34,490 bases of DNA, from contig JAFSIS010000018.1 of assembly GCA_017439665.1 (NCBI GenBank), positions 1-34,490 of the forward strand, written 5' to 3'. Made by a program: the position numbers and the translations under genes. Positions 23,143 through 31,327 of the stretch are shown piece by piece (position 1 is the stretch's first letter; each line of letters opens with the position of its first letter). The notes under the pieces are model-generated. The model had not been told where the DNA came from. It was given only the letters and a program-made list of their open reading frames with translations, and searched no databases. This stretch comes from Lachnospiraceae bacterium. GTDB lineage: Bacteria > Bacillota > Clostridia > Lachnospirales > Lachnospiraceae.

Positions 23143-23982
23143 ATGGAAGTGATCCTGGTCCTTTTAATTGTGGCAGTATTAAACGGGGCTGTTGTCTATA
23201 TTGATGAAATGCTTCAGGAACTGGTTCCCATGACCCTTTATGCTGACCGGTATATGCTGACAGGGGGAAATGTGGTAGACATCCTCTTTGACATCGTACT
23301 GGGTTTTGGTGTATCTTTGATTATTTTAAAGTTTTTGAAAAAGGGCTTTGCCTGTTATGTCTTATGGACCGATGGAGACCCGGATACAGAGCCCACCGCC
23401 TTGGTGATTCGCTTTATGGAAGCAGTTGCGGTGGCAGTCAGCTTTCCCCTTTTGTATGGCTGGCTGGCAGAGATTGTACAGGAATTTATTGGAGAGCTGA
23501 TGGCAGCTGCCACCACAGCTACAAGCTACGATTGGCAAGCCTGGGTAAATGGAATTTCTTCTTTGGGACTTACTACGGCTATTTTTGGGCTGATATTTGT
23601 AGTCTGTTATTTTCTACTGTATTTCCAGTTTTTAATGCGTGGCCTGGAAATCCTGATTTTACGGATTGGTATGCCCATGGCTTGTGTGGGGCTTTTGGAT
23701 AATGATAAGGGAATCTTTAACACCTATCTGAATAAATTTTTTCAAAGTACTCTGGCAGTGGTGATTCAGATTGTACTGTGCAAGTTGGGAGTAGGGATGA
23801 TGTTAAATATTGGCATCAATATGAATGTATTCTGGGGGCTGGCCTGTATGGTGCTGGCGATCAAGACTCCGGCATTCCTTAGAGAATTTCTTGTGCCTGC
23901 AGGAGGAGGTGCAGGAGGTATCATCAATAATGTTTATCATTCTGTACGGTTAGTTGGAATGATAAAAGGAATAGGAAAGTAA
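23143..23982 (+). CDS. TrbL/VirB6-like polytopic conjugal transfer protein
   Basis: A 279-residue membrane protein with about six hydrophobic segments: an N-terminal helix (VILVLLIVAVLNGAVVYI), ones near residues 45-66, 90-112, 143-165, 200-222 and a later one (FWGLACMVLAI). A conserved Gly-rich cytoplasmic tail (PAGGGAGGIINN) follows. This topology and the tail resemble the TrbL/VirB6-like inner-membrane channel component in clostridial elements. GGGAGGTGG precedes ATG 23143. It follows the SpoVG-like gene and precedes a PrgI-like gene, the normal order for the channel part of these operons. The family call is confident; the channel role is known only by homology. Confidence 0.85.
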   Translation: MEVILVLLIVAVLNGAVVYIDEMLQELVPMTLYADRYMLTGGNVVDILFDIVLGFGVSLIILKFLKKGFACYVLWTDGDPDTEPTALVIRFMEAVAVAVSFPLLYGWLAEIVQEFIGELMAAATTATSYDWQAWVNGISSLGLTTAIFGLIFVVCYFLLYFQFLMRGLEILILRIGMPMACVGLLDNDKGIFNTYLNKFFQSTLAVVIQIVLCKLGVGMMLNIGINMNVFWGLACMVLAIKTPAFLREFLVPAGGGAGGIINNVYHSVRLVGMIKGIGK

Positions 23983-24011
23983 AAGGCCAGAAAAAGGAAA
24001 GGTGAAATCAG

Positions 24012-24218
24012 GTGAAGATAGACGATATTTCCATGGCCCTGATTGGCCTGGTACGTGTAGGGGCAATTTTTCGTTTTGTTTACTGTATGGTTCGCCTACA
24101 GGCAGCACAAGAAGAACAGGCCCTCTACCAAAAAAGAGCCAAAAATACGGTTGTATTTTATGTGCTTGCAGAGAGCATCTGGCAGATTAAAGACATGGTT
24201 TTCTATTATTATGGATAG
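24012..24218 (+). CDS. Small membrane-associated transfer protein
   Basis: A 68-residue protein starting at GTG 24012. The N-terminal half is hydrophobic (ISMALIGLVRVGAIFRFVYCMV) with two arginines inside, then a charged segment (QAAQEEQALYQKRAKN), then a second hydrophobic stretch (VVFYVLAESIW) and a tyrosine-rich end. A gene of this size between the TrbL-like and PrgI-like genes is common in clostridial transfer operons, where it is annotated as hypothetical. It may be a VirB3-like or channel accessory subunit, based only on size and position. Confidence 0.65.
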   Translation: MKIDDISMALIGLVRVGAIFRFVYCMVRLQAAQEEQALYQKRAKNTVVFYVLAESIWQIKDMVFYYYG

Positions 24219-24257
24219 AGGATACCATGAAAGCAGGAAAGGAGCAGAAATCACTTT

Positions 24258-24584
24258 ATGGAAGAACAAAAGTGGGAGTTGTATATTCCCAGTGGAGTGA
24301 AGGCAGAAAATGAATTATTTAATGGGTTTGGGCGAAGGGAGCTTTTGCAGAGTATGGCAGGCTCCCTCTTGGGGGCGGGTATTGCCTTCTTGCTATGGCT
24401 TTGCACCCGGAATGTAGCCTTTACCGTGGTGGCCGTTTTAACGGGTATCTTTGGCAGTGTAATGATGTGTACCAAAGATATGAATAACCAAAGTGTAGTG
24501 GATCAAATCGGAAATATGATCCGTTTTGCAAGAAACCAGCAAATTTATCCCTACCGGGCATTAAAGGAGTGGGGAGAGGTGTGA
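24258..24584 (+). CDS. PrgI family (VirB3-like) transfer protein
   Basis: A 108-residue protein with the PrgI layout. A short N-terminal strand (WELYIPSGVKAENELFNGFG) leads to two adjacent membrane helices (SLLGAGIAFLLWL and VAFTVVAVLTGIFGSVMM), then SVVDQIGNMIRFARNQQIYPYR at the C-terminus. PrgI/VirB3-like proteins pair with the VirB4 ATPase in the inner membrane. In most related operons virB4 follows directly; here two methyltransferases and the Tad locus follow instead, and no VirB4 is found in the window. ATG 24258 has GGAG about 13 bases upstream, a rather long spacer. Confidence 0.82.
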   Translation: MEEQKWELYIPSGVKAENELFNGFGRRELLQSMAGSLLGAGIAFLLWLCTRNVAFTVVAVLTGIFGSVMMCTKDMNNQSVVDQIGNMIRFARNQQIYPYRALKEWGEV

Positions 24585-24706
24585 AACAAAATCTTTAGCA
24601 AAGGTTTAGGCATTAAGTAACGATTCTACCAATCGGGAAAGAGGAAGCTATTCTATCAACCAAGGAAAAAGAAGCAAGAATACCTGTCAAAAAACAGGAG
24701 GTCTGT

Positions 24707-26191
24707 TTGGAATTTTTAGATTTATTTAGTGGAATAGGTGGCTTTAGAAGAGGATTGGAACGAAGCGGACATAAATGTGTTGGTCATGTGGAACTGGATA
24801 AGTATGCGAATAAAAGCTATCTGGCTATGTATGAGCTTTTCCCCTGTAAGTATGAAGAAGAAGGGGAAAAAAACTACAGTCTGGTATGTCATAAGGAGGT
24901 GAATGAATATTGTGATGGAAAAACCTGTAAGGGCGAATGGTTCGCCAAAGACATTAAGCAGCTTAGAGCAGAAGAAATACCAAGAGCTGAAATCTGGACT
25001 TTTGGCTTTCCTTGCACAGACATTTCCCTTGCAGGAAAGCGAAAAGGTCTTGCCGGAGAACGAAGTGGACTCTTTTTTACGGTCGTTAGTCTCATCAAAA
25101 GCACAACTGCCGAAAATCGACCCAGGCGGCTTATCGTTGAGAACGTTAAGCATCTTTTGTCAAGCCAGAGAGGCGGGGATTTTACCGCCGTTTTATTTGC
25201 GCTATGGGAAGCAGGGTATGACCTGGAATGGCAGTGTGTCAACAGTAAAAATTTTGGAGTCCCCCAAAACCGAGAGCGAGTGTACCTTGTTGGACATCTT
25301 GGAGGAATCGGTAGCAGAAAAGTATTTCCTCTCACCGGAACAAACCAAGCGTCTGTTAAAAGAATTATAGATGGCTGCCAGGGACAGCGGGTTTATGACC
25401 CAAAAGGGCTTTCCATTACGCTGACGGCAGAAGGAGGAGGGATGGGCGGTAAAACCGGACTGTACCTTTGTGAAACAAAGAAGCCGGAAGAGTGGATAGA
25501 ATGCCTGTATGAGTGGGAAGAAGGAAAATGTGGGTTTTTACGCTACGTGGGATTTCTTACCCAGAGAAAAGATAAGCCGGATTTGACCCAGATTTCCCGT
25601 TGCCTGGTGAGCAAATATAATGCCGGAATTACCCGGTTTGGGGAAAGCTCAGGTGTACTGGAATGTAGAGCCTGTAAACGGCAATGTGTGGAAGTGAGGG
25701 CAGTCCTTACGCCCGACAGGAAGAATAAACGGCAGGAAGGAAGGCGGTTTAAAGAAGAAGGGGAAACGGGATTTACCCTAACCGGCATTGACCACCATGG
25801 GGTAATGCTGATGGAGTGCCCTTACAGAGGCGGCATACCAATCCGGGAAGCCACAAAACAGGGCTATGTACTGGCCAGGCATGGAGATGGAATCAATCTT
25901 TCTTATCCCAATAGCAGACTTAGCCGGGGACGGGTAGGAAAGCAGTGTGCACAGACACTTTTAACGGAAGGAAATATGGGGGTAGTGGTGTATTGCCGTA
26001 TCCGCAGATTGACACCAAAAGAGTGCTTTCGGTTACAGGCCTTTGAAGATTGTTTGTTTGAGCGGGCGAAAGCAGCAGGGGTCAGTGATGCACAGCTTTA
26101 CAAACAGGCAGGAAATACAGTAACGGTAAACATTGTCTACGAGATTGGAATGCGCCTTAAAGAAAGTGAGGCGTATGTGGATGAAGTTTAA
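24707..26191 (+). CDS. dcm-like: DNA (cytosine-5-)-methyltransferase
   Basis: A 494-residue C5-cytosine methyltransferase. Motif I is FLDLFSGIGGFRRGLE at the N-terminus, and the catalytic motif IV is FGFPCTDISLAG near residue 100. Motif VI is VENVKHLL, motif VIII is PQNRERVYLVGHL near 190, and the C-terminal motif X is AGNTVTVNIVYEIG. The long middle part (LTPDRKNKRQEGRRF, and two Cys pairs in LECRACKRQC) is the target-recognition region. TTG 24707 has GGAGG five bases upstream. No restriction enzyme is adjacent, so it probably protects the element from host restriction during transfer. A second frame of 155 codons lies inside it. The gene overlaps the next methyltransferase by about 11 bases. 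Confidence 0.93.
   Translation: MEFLDLFSGIGGFRRGLERSGHKCVGHVELDKYANKSYLAMYELFPCKYEEEGEKNYSLVCHKEVNEYCDGKTCKGEWFAKDIKQLRAEEIPRAEIWTFGFPCTDISLAGKRKGLAGERSGLFFTVVSLIKSTTAENRPRRLIVENVKHLLSSQRGGDFTAVLFALWEAGYDLEWQCVNSKNFGVPQNRERVYLVGHLGGIGSRKVFPLTGTNQASVKRIIDGCQGQRVYDPKGLSITLTAEGGGMGGKTGLYLCETKKPEEWIECLYEWEEGKCGFLRYVGFLTQRKDKPDLTQISRCLVSKYNAGITRFGESSGVLECRACKRQCVEVRAVLTPDRKNKRQEGRRFKEEGETGFTLTGIDHHGVMLMECPYRGGIPIREATKQGYVLARHGDGINLSYPNSRLSRGRVGKQCAQTLLTEGNMGVVVYCRIRRLTPKECFRLQAFEDCLFERAKAAGVSDAQLYKQAGNTVTVNIVYEIGMRLKESEAYVDEV
24903..25370 (+). CDS. Possible overlapping gene in the +1 frame of the cytosine methyltransferase
   Basis: A 155-codon frame lies fully inside the methyltransferase gene, shifted +1. 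A 10-base perfect match to the anti-SD sequence (AAGGAGGTGA, 24893-24902) runs directly into ATG 24903, though the spacer is short; a GTG at 24912 or ATG at 24915 would be better spaced. The product reads like a normal protein: LEQKKYQELKSGLLAFLAQ, SLRTLSIFCQ, GKQGMTWNGS and LLDILEESVAEKYFLSPEQ. I recall similar sequences near phage and element cytosine methyltransferases. It may equally be a shadow of a conserved frame, since motifs IV to VIII constrain these bases. Confidence 0.35.
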   Translation: MNIVMEKPVRANGSPKTLSSLEQKKYQELKSGLLAFLAQTFPLQESEKVLPENEVDSFLRSLVSSKAQLPKIDPGGLSLRTLSIFCQAREAGILPPFYLRYGKQGMTWNGSVSTVKILESPKTESECTLLDILEESVAEKYFLSPEQTKRLLKEL

Positions 26192-26744
26192 TATTTTATA
26201 CGTCGATCCTCCATGGCAGTATGAGCAGAAACGATTGTCAGGAGCAGCAGAAAAGCATTATCGAACCCTATCGGATGAAGAATTATACCACTTACCGGTA
26301 CAGGATATTGCAGCAGATAACAGCATTCTGTTTTTGTGGATTACCTATCCTAAGCTAAAAGAGGCACTGAAAGCCATTGAAAACTGGGGATTTTTCTATA
26401 AAACAGTAGGGTTTGTCTGGCTTAAGCAAAATCGTAAAGCACCTACATGGTTTTTCGGGTTGGGGTTTTGGACACGAGGGAATACGGAAATCTGTCTGCT
26501 GGCCATAAAAGGAAAACCCAAGCGAATGTCGGCAAGAGTCAGTCAGTTGGTGGTCAGCCCAGTAGAGGCCCATAGCAAGAAACCGGATATTGTACGGGAA
26601 AAAATTGTGGAACTGGCAGGGGATTTACCGAGAGCAGAGTTGTTTGCCAGAAAACAGTCTCCTGGCTGGGTTTGTGTGGGAAATGAAATCGATGGCATGG
26701 ACATCCGAGAGAGTATTGAAGCGTTAAAGAAAAGGAAGGAGTAA
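26181..26744 (+). CDS. MT-A70 family adenine methyltransferase
   Basis: A 187-residue MT-A70-like N6-adenine methyltransferase. The catalytic motif is ILYVDPPWQYEQ close to the N-terminus. SILFLWITYP, TVGFVWLKQNRK and GFWTRGNTEICLLAIKG follow, the last being the SAM-side motif. KKPDIVREKIVEL and ELFARKQSPGW close the fold in family order. I chose ATG 26181, nine bases after GTGAGG; ATG 26175 and an in-frame GTG at 26133 are alternatives. The gene overlaps the cytosine methyltransferase by 11 bases, so the two are probably made together as an anti-restriction pair. Action on DNA, not RNA, is assumed from context. Confidence 0.9.
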   Translation: MKFNILYVDPPWQYEQKRLSGAAEKHYRTLSDEELYHLPVQDIAADNSILFLWITYPKLKEALKAIENWGFFYKTVGFVWLKQNRKAPTWFFGLGFWTRGNTEICLLAIKGKPKRMSARVSQLVVSPVEAHSKKPDIVREKIVELAGDLPRAELFARKQSPGWVCVGNEIDGMDIRESIEALKKRKE

Positions 26745-27323
26745 GTGTTGATATGGATAACTGAGACAAAAGCCTGTATAACAGCGGTATTAGCCAGTTT
26801 TCTTTTTGGGATGCTGATGGATATGCTGTTAAAAAAATTAACCGGCTCTGAACAGATTCGGTATGTAGCGGTAGTGGCAGCCACCATTACGGCTACCTTT
26901 ATCGGAGCTTATGGGATGAGCCAGGAAGCACTTGTCTGTATTCTTATTGGACAGGTGCTTTTATTTGCGGCAGAGTATGATTATGCGACTCACCTGGTAC
27001 CGGATTATCTTCCGGTACTTCTTCTATTAGTGGGATTAATTCAGGTGGACTTTTCTCATGCTTTGCCGGGTCTTTTTGTAGTGCCGCTGCCTTTTTTGGT
27101 GGCGGCATTTCTTAAAGAAGGAAGCATTGGCGGCGGAGACATTAAACTGATGGGAGCCTGTGGATTTATTCTGGGTGTGAAAAAAGGCTATGCAGCTTTG
27201 CTTGCAGGTCTGTTTTTGGCGGTTTTGCTTCAGGCAACTTTTGGGAAAAAAGAAGATAAGGGTTTTGCCTTGGTGCCTTACCTGTCGGTGGGCTGTTTAC
27301 TTGCCATGCTGCCAACACAGTAA
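26745..27323 (+). CDS. A24-type prepilin peptidase (TadV/CpaA-like)
   Basis: A 192-residue membrane protease with about six hydrophobic helices. The two catalytic aspartates of the family are visible: one in AEYDYATHLVPDYLP near residue 84 (the D..xxxxIPN-type site) and one in GGGDIKLMG (the GxGD motif) near 130. It lacks the N-terminal methylation domain of PilD, as CpaA/TadV enzymes do. It would cut prepilins after Gly before an acidic +5 residue; DUF6133 and the DUF4320 protein are candidate substrates. The start is GTG 26745 immediately after the previous stop, or TTG 26748, with AAGGAAGGAG just upstream. It opens the Tad locus. Confidence 0.88.
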   Translation: MLIWITETKACITAVLASFLFGMLMDMLLKKLTGSEQIRYVAVVAATITATFIGAYGMSQEALVCILIGQVLLFAAEYDYATHLVPDYLPVLLLLVGLIQVDFSHALPGLFVVPLPFLVAAFLKEGSIGGGDIKLMGACGFILGVKKGYAALLAGLFLAVLLQATFGKKEDKGFALVPYLSVGCLLAMLPTQ

Positions 27324-27345
27324 AAAAGAAAGTGAGGATAAAGAA

Positions 27346-28140
27346 GTGAAAAATTTATTCAAAAATCGAATTGTATTGGGACTAAGCTGCATGATTATTT
27401 CGTTGTTGATTTGTTTTGGACTTACGCCCATGTTTAATGATGCTTTAACAGCGAAGGTTGCTTTGGTACGTGTGAATACAGAAATCAAAAAAGGTAACCA
27501 GATAACGGAAAAAATGCTGACGACTGTGGAAGTAGGAGGCTATAACCTGCCAGGTAACGTGGTTTATGAGGCGAAAGATGTCATTGGTAAGTATGCCAAT
27601 ACGGACTTGTATAAGGGGGACTATATTCTGGCCAGTAAGCTGTCCGATACCCCCATGTTAAAAAATACTTATTTAAGCAAGCTAAATGGAGAGAATCGTG
27701 CCATTTCCGTTAGCATCAAGACCTTTGCAGCAGGACTTTCCGGTAAGCTGGAGGCAGGAGATATTGTAACACTCATTGCTTCTGAGGTAGGGGAAAAGCG
27801 GGAAACCCTTATGCTGCCGGAGTTACAGTATGTGGAGATTATAGCTACCACAGCCAGCAGCGGAACAGACCAGGATGTACAGGCAGAGGCAGAAGAGGGA
27901 GAAGAACAGGAATTGGCTTCTACCATCACGGTACTGGCTACCCCACAACAGGCCAGACTTTTGGCTGAGCTTGAACAGGGAGGAAAACTTCATGCGGCAC
28001 TGGTTTTTCGGGGAGACAGTACACAGGCCGGACAGTTTTTGGAAGAGCAAAAAAGGGTATTGGAGGAATTGTACCCGGAAGAAAATGAGACAGTAGAAAA
28101 GGCAGAAGAAAGCGAAGCTGACTTAACGAAAGGAGAGTAG
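27346..28140 (+). CDS. cpaB-like: CpaB/RcpC-like protein with SAF domain
   Basis: A 264-residue protein with one N-terminal membrane anchor (IVLGLSCMIISLLICFGL). A SAF-type domain follows (VRVNTEIKKGNQITEKML, then GKYANTDLYKGDYILASKL) and a second beta domain (SVSIKTFAAGLSGKLEAGD) as in CpaB/RcpC proteins of Tad pilus systems. The C-terminus is acidic. I place the start at GTG 27346, eight bases after GTGAGG; the frame stays open further back inside the peptidase gene, but that part is not protein-like. It probably sits on the cell envelope and helps pilus assembly. In Gram-positive hosts its exact role is unknown. Confidence 0.82.
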   Translation: MKNLFKNRIVLGLSCMIISLLICFGLTPMFNDALTAKVALVRVNTEIKKGNQITEKMLTTVEVGGYNLPGNVVYEAKDVIGKYANTDLYKGDYILASKLSDTPMLKNTYLSKLNGENRAISVSIKTFAAGLSGKLEAGDIVTLIASEVGEKRETLMLPELQYVEIIATTASSGTDQDVQAEAEEGEEQELASTITVLATPQQARLLAELEQGGKLHAALVFRGDSTQAGQFLEEQKRVLEELYPEENETVEKAEESEADLTKGE

Positions 28141-28141
28141 A

Positions 28142-28975
28142 ATGGAGCAGAAGAATACCCTTGCTATTGTGGGAAGTCCCGGAAGTGGAAAGACTACGTT
28201 AGCCGTAAAACTGGCCCTGGAGCTTGCCAGAAGAAAAAAGAATGTAGTAGTGGTGTGTGCCGATCCTTTTGTTCCCTGCCTTCCCTTTTTGCTGCCTTTA
28301 GGTTATGAGCAGGAGGTTTCTTTGGGGGCACTTCTTACGGCACCGGTTTTGACCCAGGAAAAACTGTTAAAGGCCTGTGTGCCGGTGGAAGAAAATCCTT
28401 ATCTTAGCTTTTTGGGCTATAAGTTTGGCGAGAATCTGATGTTTTATCCCAAAGTGACCAGAGAAAAAGCAGTAGAATTTCTGGTTTGCCTGCGGCATCT
28501 GGCTGACTATGCCATCCTGGACTGCAGCAGTATTGTTGAGGCCGATGTGTTTTCCATTCTTGCCTTAGAAATGGCAGATGGAATCCTTCAGGTGGGAACC
28601 TCTAATCTTAGAGGCATATCCTACTATCAGTCCCATGCCGGGATTCTTTCTACAGGAAGGGAAAGAAACAAGGTGGTGAGTGCCATAGGAAACTTTAAAA
28701 CGGGACAGGAATGGGAGGCGGCAGCAAGCCAGTATGGGGGTGTGGATTTTGTCTTTCCCTATGTGGCAGAACTGGAAAAACAATACGATGCAGCCAGCCT
28801 TTTTTTGCCTCTTGTGGCAAAGGAGGCAGATGTCTTCCAACAGGAGATCAAAAAGCTGGTGAGGCAGGTTTTTGGTTTGTCAGACCCAAAGCCGGAGAAA
28901 CAAGAAGAAGCAGCAGAGCGGAAAAAACTGGTGGTCAGAAGCCCCTTTGTGTGGACGAAAAAGGGAGAATTTTAA
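28142..28975 (+). CDS. cpaE-like: CpaE/TadZ-like P-loop ATPase
   Basis: A 277-residue MinD/ParA-type ATPase. The Walker A motif GSPGSGKTT is at residues 11-19 and lacks the deviant lysine of classic ParA. ADPFVPCLPF follows strand 2 and AILDCSSIVEADVF is the Walker B region. In Tad systems such proteins (CpaE, TadZ) position the assembly machine at the pole or envelope. The start ATG 28142 lies one base after the previous stop, with GAAAGGAG just upstream, so the genes are tightly coupled. The basic C-terminus (ERKKLVVRSPFVWTKKGEF) is unusual and might interact with CpaF or nucleic acid. Confidence 0.8.
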   Translation: MEQKNTLAIVGSPGSGKTTLAVKLALELARRKKNVVVVCADPFVPCLPFLLPLGYEQEVSLGALLTAPVLTQEKLLKACVPVEENPYLSFLGYKFGENLMFYPKVTREKAVEFLVCLRHLADYAILDCSSIVEADVFSILALEMADGILQVGTSNLRGISYYQSHAGILSTGRERNKVVSAIGNFKTGQEWEAAASQYGGVDFVFPYVAELEKQYDAASLFLPLVAKEADVFQQEIKKLVRQVFGLSDPKPEKQEEAAERKKLVVRSPFVWTKKGEF

Positions 28976-28990
28976 GAGGAGGAAGAAAAG

Positions 28991-30352
28991 GTGCAGGAAA
29001 TCATCAATGTACATGAGATGGCAGGACTGCTGGGGGAAGGTATGGTGTATCGTACCTTCCCGGAGGTGTTAAAGGATGTGCAGGAATACATTTCCAAGAA
29101 TTTTGCCACAGTACTCAGGGATGACCCGGAAGAAAACCGGGAGCTGATTGAGTCTTACATCAGTAAGTATCTACAGCAAAAGAAGGTAGGTGTGGAAGGA
29201 ATGGAGCAAGGGGAGCTGGCAGAGCTTCTTTATGGGGAAATGACCGGCTTTTCCTTTCTGACCCGGTATTTGTATCGGGAAGATGTGGAAGAAATCAATA
29301 TTAATCAATGGCGAGACGTGAAAATCACGTATTCTACGGGCGAGATTCTTCCCACAAAAGAAAAATTTAACAGTGCCGGTCATGCCGTAGACGTAATCCG
29401 AAGGCTCTTACATAAATCCGGGATGATTTTTGACAGTGCCCAAACCATTGTGGTAGGCCACTTGAATAATAAAATCCGAATTACGGTTATGGGGGATGGG
29501 GTAATCGATCGGGAAAAAGGACTGGCTGTGTCCATCCGTATTGTCAATCCCAAGAAACTGACCAAAGAGCAGTTCGTAAAGTTCGGCACAGCCACAGCAG
29601 AAATGTTGGATCTATTATCCATGTGTTTTATTTACGGGGTATCCATGTGTATTACCGGGGCAACTTCTTCCGGAAAAACTACTTTGATGAGTTGGATTTT
29701 GGGAGAAGTGCCTTACCATAAGCGAATTGTGACCATTGAGCAGGGATGTAGGGAGTTTGACTTAACGGCAACCGATGAAGAGGGAAATGTGGAAAACAAC
29801 GTGGTTCATCTGGTGACCAGATTTTCCGATGACCCCAAGCAAAACATCGATATGGTAAAGCTATTGGAAACCACACTGACCATTAATCCAGACTGTATTG
29901 CCGTGGCAGAGATGAAGGGGGGAGAAAGTATGCAGGCCATTAATGCGGCAAATACCGGTCATGCGGTAATTACCACGACCCACGCCAATTCCTGCGAGGA
30001 CACCTATCACCGTATGGTAACGTTGTGTAAACAGGAGCAGCCGGGAATGGATGATGCTACCCTAACGAATCTTGCAACGAAAGCCTTTCCCATTGTGGCC
30101 TTTGCCAAACGTCTGGAGGATAATTCCAGACGGATCATGGAGATAACGGAGTGTGAAACTCTTGCTGATGGCAGAAAAAGAATGCGTACCCTGTATCGGT
30201 ATAACATTACGGATAACCGGATGGTAGAAGGAAAACCAAGGATTGTTGGGCATTATGAAAAAGTGGAGAATCTCTCGGAAGGCTTACAAAAGAGGCTTCG
30301 GGAGAATGGGCTGCCCTTAAAGCTGCAGGAGCAGCTTATGGCCAGAGGGTAA
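28991..30352 (+). CDS. cpaF: CpaF/TadA-family secretion ATPase
   Basis: A 453-residue VirB11/PilB superfamily hexameric ATPase that powers pilus assembly. The N-terminal domain includes DVEEININQW and the typical GDGVIDREKGLAVSIRI stretch. Walker A is GATSSGKTTL near residue 223. The Asp-box region ERK-like IVTIEQGCREFDL follows, then Walker B PDCIAVAEMKGGE near 310 and the His-box TGHAVITTTHANS near 330. These define the CpaF group. GTG 28991 has a strong AGGAGGAAG upstream. In this context it could energise the Tad pilus and, being VirB11-like, perhaps also the conjugation channel; the second idea is speculative. Confidence 0.93.
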   Translation: MQEIINVHEMAGLLGEGMVYRTFPEVLKDVQEYISKNFATVLRDDPEENRELIESYISKYLQQKKVGVEGMEQGELAELLYGEMTGFSFLTRYLYREDVEEININQWRDVKITYSTGEILPTKEKFNSAGHAVDVIRRLLHKSGMIFDSAQTIVVGHLNNKIRITVMGDGVIDREKGLAVSIRIVNPKKLTKEQFVKFGTATAEMLDLLSMCFIYGVSMCITGATSSGKTTLMSWILGEVPYHKRIVTIEQGCREFDLTATDEEGNVENNVVHLVTRFSDDPKQNIDMVKLLETTLTINPDCIAVAEMKGGESMQAINAANTGHAVITTTHANSCEDTYHRMVTLCKQEQPGMDDATLTNLATKAFPIVAFAKRLEDNSRRIMEITECETLADGRKRMRTLYRYNITDNRMVEGKPRIVGHYEKVENLSEGLQKRLRENGLPLKLQEQLMARG

Positions 30353-30382
30353 ACCAATGAGAGAGGAAAGGAGGGAGAACTA

Positions 30383-31315
30383 ATGACCTTACTGGTAACG
30401 ATTGCTTTTTTTCTGGCAGTAACAGGCGGATTTCTGATGCTTGAACTGTCACCCTTTGCCTTTTTGGAAGGAATGGCAAACTACATGAAACCAAAGAACA
30501 GCAGCATGAAAAGCCGGATCAAAGAAAGCAAAAAGAAAAAGGAGCCAAAAGGGCTGAAGCTTCTGTTTGAGGAAGTTAAGGAAATCTTGCGGCTGAGTGG
30601 GAAAAGCGAACAGTTTGCCATGCTGTGTGTACTGTCCATGATTTTATTTGTGCTGGGGGTAATGATTGCCTTGACCATGAACAATTCCCTGATGGTGCCG
30701 GTGCTGGCAGTGGGCTTTGCCCTATTGCCCTTTTATTACATCAAATTTACGGCATCTAAGCACAAAAAGCAGATTAATACAGAGTTGGAAACGGCGCTTT
30801 CCATGATTACCACAAGTTATTTAAGAAACAAAAATACCATTATTCGGGCAATCGAAGAAAATCTGCCTTATTTAAACCCTCCTGTATCGGAAGTGTTTCG
30901 CCACTTTCTGATGGAGGCAAAGTTAATTAATTCCAATCTGGCAGAAGCTTTAGAGGGGTTAAAAAAGGGTATGGATAATCGAGTATTCCATGAATGGGTG
31001 GATGCTCTCATTGCCAGCCAGGAAGATTACAACCTGAAAAATACCCTGCCGCCCATTGTAGCAAAACTATCCGATATGCGTGTGGTATCGGCAGAGCTGG
31101 ATCTGCTCCTTTATGAACCAGTAAAAGAATACATTACCATGGTGATTTTGCTCCTTGGCAGTATTCCCCTATTGTATTTTTTAAATCAGGAATGGTATAA
31201 GACACTGATATTTACCGGCTTTGGAAAGGTATTGCTGGCTATTTGTGCCACAGTCATTTTTATTTCCGTAGCGGCAGTATCCAAACATATGCGGCCCATT
31301 GAGTACAAACGATAG
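30383..31315 (+). CDS. tadB-like: TadB-like type II secretion F-domain protein
   Basis: A 310-residue inner-membrane platform protein. An N-terminal helix (LLVTIAFFLAVTGGFLML) is followed by a very basic stretch (KESKKKKEPKG), two adjacent helices near residues 75-115 (FAMLCVLSMILFVLGVMIAL, MVPVLAVGFALLPFYYI), and a cytoplasmic helical domain (ELETALSMITTSYL, FHEWVDALIASQ). Two C-terminal helices end the protein. This is the T2SSF/TadB layout, and it works with CpaF and the TadC-like neighbour. ATG 30383 has AAAGGAGG upstream. The 12-base gap to the next gene shows co-expression. Confidence 0.85.
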   Translation: MTLLVTIAFFLAVTGGFLMLELSPFAFLEGMANYMKPKNSSMKSRIKESKKKKEPKGLKLLFEEVKEILRLSGKSEQFAMLCVLSMILFVLGVMIALTMNNSLMVPVLAVGFALLPFYYIKFTASKHKKQINTELETALSMITTSYLRNKNTIIRAIEENLPYLNPPVSEVFRHFLMEAKLINSNLAEALEGLKKGMDNRVFHEWVDALIASQEDYNLKNTLPPIVAKLSDMRVVSAELDLLLYEPVKEYITMVILLLGSIPLLYFLNQEWYKTLIFTGFGKVLLAICATVIFISVAAVSKHMRPIEYKR

Positions 31316-31327
31316 GAGGATGCAGGT

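Noticed and set aside
24722..25335. Long minus-strand frames under the cytosine methyltransferase
   Set aside because: They mirror conserved methyltransferase codons, are Ser/Leu/Phe-rich and lack ribosome sites.
24707..26744. Restriction-modification system
   Set aside because: No endonuclease or specificity gene lies next to the two methyltransferases.
27190..27345. Longer N-terminus for the CpaB-like gene
   Set aside because: The extra part is an off-frame reading of the peptidase gene (Cys/Trp-rich). GTG 27346 has a good SD and starts just before the membrane anchor.
28711..29016. Extra + strand frame over the CpaE end and the CpaF start
   Set aside because: A shadow of the CpaE gene: rich in Gly/Arg/Cys with no SD, spanning a gene junction.
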